From Verticillium longisporum (taxonomy: Eukaryota > Ascomycota > Sordariomycetes > Glomerellales > Plectosphaerellaceae), in assembly GCA_019188255.1 (NCBI GenBank), contig JAETXT010000005.1:2480001-2544000 (forward strand): 64,000 nt of DNA. The letters run 5' to 3'. The position numbers and the translations under genes were made by a program. Below, piece by piece: positions 56,301 through 64,000 of this stretch. Within the stretch, counting starts at the first letter, position 1, and the number at the start of each line of letters is the position of its first letter. The notes under the pieces are model-generated. The model saw only the letters and a list, made by a program, of their open reading frames with translations, was not told the DNA's origin and made no database searches.

Positions 56301-57454
56301 TACCAGTCGTTGCCAATGCAAGCCTCAACGCCTTCTCTGGATGCCATGCCAGCCAAGGAGAGGCAGAAGAAGTATGAGGAATCTCCTGCTTGAGATACCA
56401 ATGGTAGTTCCCCATCGTCCACAACTGAAGCTTGTCGCCCAGGATGACAGCCAAGACCGTCGAGTCGGCGTTCCACTCAAGCCTGATCCTGCCGTGCTCC
56501 GTGACTGGTCCATCCGGAGACCTCAGGGTGAACTGGCCGTGTCTCAGACCATTCCTCTCAAAGAATACAACATCGATCTTCTCCTCAAAACGCTGCACAG
56601 CCGCAAGCAGGTTTCCTGCCGGCCGCCAACTCAAGCTGCCCTCGAGCCCATCGACAGGCTCGCTGGCACTGTCGAGCACGCCCTCACGGGTGTACACCCT
56701 GACCACCCTCCTGGATCCTTCAATGGCGTTGACGGCAACGTACGTACTGTCACCCCTCCATGTAATGGTGACTTGACGGTCGTCCTGTGTGCTGAGCACA
56801 CCCTCGTTTACCTTTTCTGGAAGTGTCGGGTCGCCGAGGGCCTTGGCGCCGCGTCCCTCAAACTGCGTCTCCTTCTTTCCCCAGCCGACGGAGACGTGCT
56901 TCGATGCGGCAAAGTCCCTAGCCGTCATGGCCACCTCGGCGATTGGGTCGAAGGTCCGCCCCATGAAGACGGCGTTTCCGTCGCCCGTTGTGATGATGAG
57001 TAGCTCATCGTCGGGCGACCAGCGCGCTGCGGTGATGCCGGCGTCGATGGAGCCAACCATCTCAATGTGTGCGGCATCTTGGCCCGAGGAAAATGTGTCG
57101 GACTCCTGAACAGTGATGATGTCGCCGCCCGCGAGAATGATGCATGTCGTAGCCGTGTCGCTAAAGTGGTGGATGCTGATGATCGAGTCGGCGGTGACAT
57201 CAGGGTTAGGGCTGGGCGCGTCCCAGGTAGCGACAGTTTTGGATGTTCTGAACGTGTTAGTCTTGGGCTTTTGAGGGGGTGGGCGATGGAACGCACAGTT
57301 TGTTCTGGTCCGATATCCTTACCAGGTCGATGGTGGCCCGCGCCTCAGTAGGTCCGACTGTGCACAAGAGGTCATCGTTGGCGGGGTCCCAGCAGGTTGA
57401 AGTAATGTCTGCGTGGGACCACTGGCCGAAGCGGATGGTGCGAAAATTACGCAT
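53396..57454 (-). CDS. ELP1: Elongator complex subunit Elp1 (Iki3)
   Basis: Largest Elongator subunit, needed for the cm5U/mcm5 modification of wobble uridines in tRNA. Exons are 57454-57297, 57247-56304, 56254-55111 and 55061-53396; the introns are all 49 bp. 3912 nt, 1303 residues, in frame with no correction. The start MRNFRTIRFGQWSHAD matches the family start. Two beta-propeller regions fill the N-terminal 700 or so residues (for example ITAARWSPDDELLIITTGDG). A TPR-like alpha-helical half follows (RYDKTKHRTLTNLFAEHLES, AGLAYEFLENYSKATACYRA). Near the C-terminus lies the basic tRNA-binding stretch (KNRRREEKKRARGRKGT). Its 3' end is 198 bp from that of uL24m. Confidence 0.95.
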
Positions 57455-58275
57455 GGTGAATGCCAGAGTCTCTGTGCGATCAGCTGGGCCTCGTCTTTGT
57501 GTGTACTCTAGAGACAGGCCCTGGTTGGGGCAGATCGTTGATATCTCATTGAGATCACTGAGCTGTCGTTGGATTCTGAAAAAGTTCTGAGATCAGTCAT
57601 TGGAGGGGACACATTGGCGGGGCATCCCCACTGTACCTTCCATGGTTGACGACCGGATTGTTGAGTGGCACGGCAAGTGCTCTTTCTTGAGTAGACTCTC
57701 TCACACCATTTTTCTTTGCGAGTAAACAAAAAAAGTCGCAGAAGAATTACGCCAGCGGTTTTGATCATCCAAAAACATTTGTCTTCGAATTCGTTTGAAC
57801 CACCAGTCATCACAGAAGCCAGCTACGATGTCCCATTGAAGCTCACACACAGGTACCTCCCCAACTGCATGTCCAAGTATCCCTTCCCACCAATCACCAC
57901 ACCGCTTCCCATCACAAAACAGCCCGATCGGCGAATCACAAGCCGCACTCGCGCCGGCTGGCGAACCCCAGCTCCCTCGGCACGAGTACGGGTGGGCACA
58001 GACTCATGTTGCTTGCCCCGGATTCTGCCTCTTGCATTCGCCTCTGCATCGACAAGCTCCCGGTTTCCTCCCGCTCCTCCTCCTTCTTCGTCCCATCAGC
58101 CGTTTTTTCCTCCTGTCGAACCACCTTGTCGAACCACTGAGCCATCAGGGAATCATTGGCTGACTTTCTGCTCCCCTGATTTATCGTCCTTATTTATTCG
58201 GCCGATTGATTGCTCCTCCTGTTATTCGGCAGATCCAGTCTCCCAACCCAATTCTGCATCTTCGCAGCAACCACG
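57455..58275. promoter_or_regulatory. Divergent promoter ELP1 / DUF3984 gene
   Basis: 821 bp between divergent starts. The right half is C/T-rich (TCCTCC, CTTCG runs), a probable leader of the DUF3984 gene. No other gene was recognised. Confidence 0.45.
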
Positions 58276-59412
58276 ATGGACGAAGCGTATCAGCAACATT
58301 CGCACCACGCGCGCCGCAAGAACCGCTCCTCCACGAACCTCAACCACCTCACACTCGCCCCTCTGACCACGAAACTGCCTCTCGACGACGACGCCTACGC
58401 CGAGTACCCGCCTCCCCCACACGACCTCCTACCTTCAGGGCAAGTCGGCACCCACGACGCCGGGCCTCCTGACCCGCTCGCCCGTCCAATCTCGCTCGCA
58501 CTCTCGCCAGGCCTCCGCCGCCGCGTCAGCAGGACGCACCCACCTCCCGAAGAGCAAGTCTGCTTCCCACCTTGCGTTTCCTCTCGACGAGGACGCACTG
58601 CGCCGGAGCAAAAGGACCGCCCGCCAGGCCGCGTCTGGTACGGCGTCGCCCGTGCACACCCGCCGCCGCCAGAAGAACGACCACCCGCCTCAGGACGACA
58701 GCGGCGACTGGCTCCTGCGCGCGGGCGTCGCGCTGAGCAGCGAGGCCAGGGAGTACAAGGGCCAGACGTGGCTCACGTCGCGCGCCAGCTCGACGAGCCT
58801 CGCCGGCGGGCGGGACGCCGAAGAAGAGGCCTTCGAGAGGGAGTTTGCGCGCGAGCGTGAGCTCGCTATCCGGCAGGGCAGCCGGAGGGGCAGCGTGGCC
58901 GACCTCGAGCCGTACCGCTCCGCCCGCGGCAGTCGCCAGGGCAGTCGCTCGGGCAGCAGGGTCGGACGCCGGAGCCAGCTCATGACGCCGCTGGATGGGC
59001 GGCATTCGGACGAAGGCTACTTCGACCGAGTGGCCGCGGGCGACGAATACCTCCAAGGTCCTGACTTTGTGAACCTGGACGAGAAGCTCGAGGCCGTCGA
59101 CCAGGACACGACGCAGGACGACGAGGCTGCGGTGCGGCAGTTGGTCAAGGGCGAGAACGCCGGGCGTGGCTCATGGTTCGGCTGGGCCCTCTTTTCGGTG
59201 GAGGAAAACGCCGAGGACTCCGATCTCGGTGATGACGATATCGTCGACCCGGTTGATTCGGAGGCCACACCGACCCGAGGGATCCGTCAGTTCGTTACTT
59301 TGAGATAGCGAACAGCGCGCCAGGCGAGCGTGTCCAGCCTCCGAACCCTGACGAGGGTGGTTGGCGTGATGCCGCCTGGCTGCTGAGTGTGGCATCCAAA
59401 GTCATACTGTGA
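58276..59412 (+). CDS. DUF3984 fungal protein (apparent frameshifts)
   Basis: Conserved Pezizomycotina protein of unknown function. The start is MDEAYQQHSHHARRKNRSST. The middle is Ser/Arg/Thr-rich and probably disordered (SYLQGKSAPTTPGLLTRSP, LPKSKSASHLAF). The conserved core is DSGDWLLRAGVALSSEAREY and GQTWLTSRASSTSLAGGRDA, with an acidic C-terminal part ending GGWRDAAWLLSVASKVIL. Two frame changes are needed: in the C5 run at 58414-58418 (one extra base, or two missing) and the G3 run at 59279-59281 (one missing). With these it is 378 or 379 residues. As sequenced the frame stops at 59308, losing the conserved end. The core and end blocks make the assignment good; no biochemical role is known to me. 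Confidence 0.8.
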
Positions 59413-62400
59413 GACCGAGATCAGCATGACGATCCTGGCAATGCATCCGCTGGAGGGGTGGCGGAACATGGTTGGAGTGGCAGGCGAATACATTGGGTCT
59501 TAACCTGTCTGCGACCTGCAGAATAACCAGGATCAATAGAGTTGGACATCGTATCTGTGTTCCTTGGCGAACAAGCCTGCGAACGAGCCGTTGCACCCAG
59601 AATGCTGGTAAGCCAAGGGCCCTGGTAGCGGAACAACCGCTGCGCTGGCCCTCCACCCGGGGACTTGCGGCCAGCAGTCGTGATAGAGTCCACGGAATGA
59701 AGCCTCACCGAATGTGGCTACAATCGGCACCAACGGCGTCACACAATGAACCGCCAAGGCCAGCAGCAACGGCAATGGAAGATTAGGAGCCTTCTAGCCC
59801 TGAGATCGGCGCTGCATGGAGGGTTATCGCCCGACCGCCGACTCGCTGAATGGCCCTCCAGCCCCCGATGGCCCGCCCCCCAACTTGGTCTGCCTCCTGA
59901 CTTGTGACTGGGCGAGCGACAACTGATCAGCCTCGCCCGCTCGTCACTTTCTGGGGGAGCTTTTGTCGCCTAGCAGTCTTGCCAGCCTCAGTGACGTTTC
60001 GTAGTGGAGAGGGGGGGGGGGGGGGCTCTCGGCTCGGTTGTTGGACTGGCGGTTCGTGCACGTGATTATCTTGACGCATCAGAAAAAAGTCACAACGTCG
60101 CTGGCGTGTTCTGTCGGAGGCGCCAAAGGTGTGCCGCTGGTCGTTGCGGTAGGAGAAGCAGCTTCGTGACGGCTAGGATAAACGAACAGCAATGTCACAT
60201 CTCACTCCCAAACCAGAACACTTTGTCTCAAGGACCGTGGCCGCTTGGTGTGTGAATGCGCGCAACCCAAACCCAAAGTAGCAAACATAAACGGGTATCG
60301 CGGGCTCTAGGCCTCCTCAAAAAACCCCGCCAAGATCGGTCCAGCAGAATGACTGGATCCCGAGATGAGCGCAAAACCGGTTTTTGGAGCAGTGTGTCAC
60401 GGAGCACTTGCATGCAGACTGAAGCCTAGACGCCAACAAGTTCCCTGCCGACTGACTGCGCTAGAAGACGGTGAGAGGAAAGGAGACAGGGCGCGGAGAG
60501 CAAGACCGCTGGGGAGGAGGGGGGCAGAAGGATTGGAGGACGGGGTGGGTTTTTGGCGAGGCTGGATGAGTCGGGATCAGCGTCGGCGAATGTTCTCACT
60601 CGATGATTCAAGCCGTGGCTCGACCGTCGGTGTCAAGTGTTGCCAACAAGGGCTTCTGGTCAGTTGGCAGAGTATGGTTTTGTGGGAGTGGGTAAAGCCC
60701 CAGCCTTTGGGGGCAACGAGCCATGGGAAGGGAACTCTCCATTGACTCGTGTACGTTACCGTGTTGTGATCCGCAAGTTCGGGATTTTTTTTCAATGCGA
60801 GTCGCGAAGACGAGCCTTGTCTCTGGGGCCCTTTGTTTTTGGAGGGTGTGCGGGGGGAGAAACCCAGCGTCCAGACGCATGGGTTTGAACCGGTGATGCT
60901 TCACCGCGGAAGCACGGAAAGTGCACTGGGCGATAATCGCTGGCTCCCCACACCGTCGCAGATCGGATGTTAGGTGCTGGCGTGAGAACCCCGATCTGGT
61001 GGCGGAGCTGCTTGGCTCGCACCACGACAATACGACAGGGAGTGATGAGTGGCCTGGAGCGCAGGCCGAAAACAGCCATGGGTATCGGCTGATTAGGAGT
61101 TGAAGCCACGGGGCAGACCGTTTGTGTGCCTGCTTGGCCAGTGGCACAATAGGCATGGGTCGGGCATTCGTGAAAAGGAAAGGACGTTACTGACCGTATC
61201 GGTATCGGCGCACACAGAGACCAAAAATGCTGCTGGCTGTCCGTCCGTGTCTGGTCTGGCAGGCAGGGAGCTGGGCCGAAGGAGACGAAGTCGCGGGCCC
61301 GTCATCGGCTCCGTTACACACGAACCAACTAGAGCTAGGCTGCCAGCCTTAAATGGTAGCCCGAAACGGAAACCCGCAGATCCAGATCCAGTGTGCCGTC
61401 GCGCTGTGTCGTCCCTCCACTGATGACGCCGACTGAGGAAGAGCAATGACGTAGGTGTAGGAAAGTAGTCGCCCCGCACGCGCAGGGACCGCATTAGCAG
61501 CGCAACCCCTGAAGCATCACCCGTCAGCTGCTGTGCGTCTGTTTCTGGACAATGTCGAACGGTAGCAGCTCGAGACAGAGGGCCAAATATGACCGTCTCC
61601 CCACCACTCGATTCGCAAATTGTCATGACGCCTGGTGAACTCCATCGACCGTCGAAAAATATTCTTTGTACTGCGGTGCTTGCTGCTGGCAAGTTCTGTC
61701 CAGTCTCGCATCATCGCAGGCAAAAGGTCAAGTCAGGGGATCCTGTCAGTGTCCACTCCAGGTCAATCTAGTCCGCCTTGTCCGCGGCGCTGCGTTGAAC
61801 AACAATAGACGGTCACTGAACGGTGCTGGGGGGGGTGGGCTCGACCAGAAGAAATTTACTGGCGGGGTAACCTAGGAGCGTCCTGGCCTTCTTGTCTCGT
61901 CACGATACGCTAGGAGCTCCCACCAGTCCTCCACCCAAGGGAACCGATCTGCCCAAGTCCGAGGACGTTCATTTCGAACCCCATGCTGAAAGCTGGGGGG
62001 TCACACATGCACGCGGCAGAAAGGGTAATATGCTCCAATGAGCCACACTGTCAAGCCCTGGTGATCTCGTCTACGGCCTCGTCGCGAGCTAGGTGTGGCC
62101 GGAGGGATTGGTGAGCCTTGTCTGACAAAGATGTAGGGTACGAATGGATGTTATCGAATTAGCGATGACAGATCAAGCAGCTGGGCGCCGGTCAGCGGTG
62201 TAGGTCCCCAGTACCGCGGTTTGCTGTCTTTTGAGTCCCTCGAAAGCTGTCCAGGATGCGGCCGGGACCAGGACTAGGATGACCGCATGCACTGTGACAC
62301 ACGGTCTGCTTCGCAACGATACTCGATACTCCCACCGGGACCTGCTAGTCGAAGACACGTGGGTAAGGGGTGGAGGTGGATGAAGTTGAGGCTCCAAGTA

Positions 62401-63280
62401 ACAGAGCTGCCAGCTTAGGAAGGGTTCACGAGAGCGGCAAGGGAGAACGGGAATATCAAGCTGCTGCGCCTTGCCTGGTACCCAATGACCAGGATCTAGT
62501 TTGGTGAGCTTCAGGAAAATATTCACTGGCGAAGAAGAGCTCGCGCATGGTCAAGCCAGAAGGCATGAGAGAAACAACAGAAGACATCAGCAACGACAAC
62601 AACCAGGAAGCAAGTGGTGGGCAAGCGCGAGGGGGGTTAGAGGAGATAACACACGGACGATGCCCATCTCATCACAGAAGAAATGTGAACGAACAATTCT
62701 GATCCCCCCCCCCGGCCCCGTCGCTTCCTGAATTTCGTCGCCGGGAAGGTTCCAACGACGGATGAGATGAGTGGGGGGACGTTCCGGGTGGGACGACTGT
62801 AGAGCTTGTACTGTACCATCTCCGGTGGAGGGAACCATTGATTTCTCTCACACTGTGAACCCTGACAGACCCCTACCTAAGGTACCTTACCTAAGGCATC
62901 CAGGGCTGGTGCGGTGCCGGTCCCACACGAGGTGTCTCTTAGCCAGCCCCATGCCCAGGGTCCCCGCTTGTAGAATGATGCAACCCGCTCGACGGTGCAT
63001 TCCACCTTGCGCCTGCACGTCAATGGACAGCGGGAGGCGGACAGACGAGAAAGACAGCTCTGCCCCGTGGATAGGTAGTCAGCTACCTACCACCAAGGTA
63101 GCAGCTTTTAGCGCATGCTCATGTTCATGGATCATGGCGGCCGGGTCTAGGGCGGCTCGAGGCCCTTACTTACCTTACCTATTACCTTTCCTCCCTGTTA
63201 CCCCTCTGCACCCCTCGGCGGGCTGTATCAGGCCGGATAGATAATCTGGACGGGACCTCTCGAGCTCCGGCCAAAGCGTT
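59413..63280. other. Gene-poor region, 3.9 kb
   Basis: I recognise no coding exon, tRNA or transposon. Composition is normal, with no RIP. A G15 run lies at 60011-60025. ORFs such as minus 60608-61156 (182 residues) and minus 61093-61692 (199 residues) have no motif and look like chance ORFs in GC-rich DNA. AGGTA/TACCT motifs occur at 62871-62898, 63071-63105 and 63162-63190. Confidence 0.45.
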
Positions 63281-64000
63281 GCCTTGGACCATTCCCTTTT
63301 CACTTTTCTGCTGCAACCACCGCGCCAACGCACTGCACCGCACTACGACTCCTCTGTCGACCCTGCACCTGGCCTGTATGAACCTCTGTCGCATGCGAAT
63401 ATTTCCTCCACTTTACCTACCGCTGGCGACCAGGACCGCTCCATTGCGCGATTGACACATCACGCCCATTTTCGCCCTGTCGAAAAACCTCACCGTCACC
63501 CTTGATCACACGTGGACTCGAGCGCGAGAAACGACGCCTACCTCAGCTAAGGGACCAAAAAGTGCCAGGCCAACCAACGTCACTCAGCCTATAGCACTTG
63601 CCTTGTCGTCATCGCCGAATCCGTGCTTCCTTCCTTAACCTCACCTTACCATACCGACCACTGCCTTTTCCCATCTTCCACACAACAGCGATTTCAGGTC
63701 ATTGCGTGGCAGAGAGATCTCCCGACAGGGCACATAGATTCAAGAAGAGAACGTTATACTCTGTTGTCACGGAAGCAAGAGGTAAGCTTGATACTTGCGT
63801 GCTCCCCATGGCTGCCCCCCGTCTTGTACTCTCACAAAAAGGGCGCCTACGCCCAACTACGTCAAAGCACCCCCACCTCAAAGCCCCTCATCCCGACATG
63901 CTTGTCACCTCACCTGGACTGGACTCACACTCAACTGCGGCTTGGCCTTTAATTCATCCCACCACCACCCCGCGATTCGCAACAAAAAAGAGGAAAAAAT
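63281..64000 (+). promoter_or_regulatory. Probable 5' leader of a gene beyond the window
   Basis: C/T-rich, A-poor sequence like the leaders of other plus-strand genes here. A good splice donor (AGAG|GTAAGC) at 63782 may start a 5'-UTR intron. No start codon with a recognisable protein is seen before the window ends, so the gene would begin downstream. Confidence 0.35.

Noticed and set aside
60860..60960. tRNA-like GGTTCAAACCC on the minus strand
   Set aside because: It resembles a T-arm loop, but no 5-bp T stem, anticodon arm or acceptor stem can be built around it.
60608..61156. 182-residue minus-strand ORF
   Set aside because: No motif, and Cys/Ser/Arg/Pro-rich chance composition of GC-rich intergenic DNA.

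Overview
The window is a 64 kb piece of a filamentous ascomycete genome (Pezizomycotina, most likely Sordariomycetes). The evidence is intron-containing genes with short GT-AG introns of about 48-68 bp, a GC-rich genic background, fungal housekeeping orthologues, and an 11 kb island with the signature of repeat-induced point mutation (RIP): extreme A/T content and almost no CpA or TpG dinucleotides. The species cannot be named from the sequence alone.

Layout. 1-13 kb holds housekeeping genes: TAF4 (-), YSH1 (+), the V-ATPase a subunit VPH1 (-), GET1 (-) and a prenyltransferase-alpha-repeat protein (+). 16-28.6 kb holds a GPI-anchored aspartyl protease (+), a 1815-residue urea amidolyase DUR1,2 (+) and a Zn2Cys6 regulator of the TamA/Dal81 type (-). 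An AVT-type amino-acid transporter (+) lies at 29.9-31.6 kb. 32.18-43.16 kb is a nested transposon island: a 289-bp-LTR Copia element on the minus strand sits, with a 5-bp target duplication, inside an older DNA element bounded by 153-bp terminal inverted repeats. Both are heavily RIP-mutated. 43.7-45.7 kb encodes a secreted protein-arginine deiminase with all four catalytic residues. Then follow a 34-residue Cys-rich microprotein (+), RHO1 (-), mitochondrial ribosomal protein uL24m (+), Elongator subunit ELP1 (-) and a DUF3984 gene (+). The last 4.6 kb has no recognisable gene and ends in what looks like the 5' leader of a gene beyond the window.

Function. The urea amidolyase and the TamA/Dal81-like regulator are near neighbours; in yeast Dal81 is a co-activator of DUR1,2, so this could be a small nitrogen-use neighbourhood. 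The other genes serve unrelated core functions: TFIID, mRNA 3' cleavage, vacuolar acidification, tail-anchored protein insertion, cell-wall signalling, mitochondrial translation and tRNA wobble modification.

Data quality. Six genes read correctly only if single bases are restored at short homopolymer runs (14 sites, nearly all apparent 1-bp losses). After these corrections every spliced length is a multiple of three, so I read them as likely base-call errors rather than pseudogenes. Eight other genes, including a 5.4 kb and a 3.9 kb coding sequence, need no correction.
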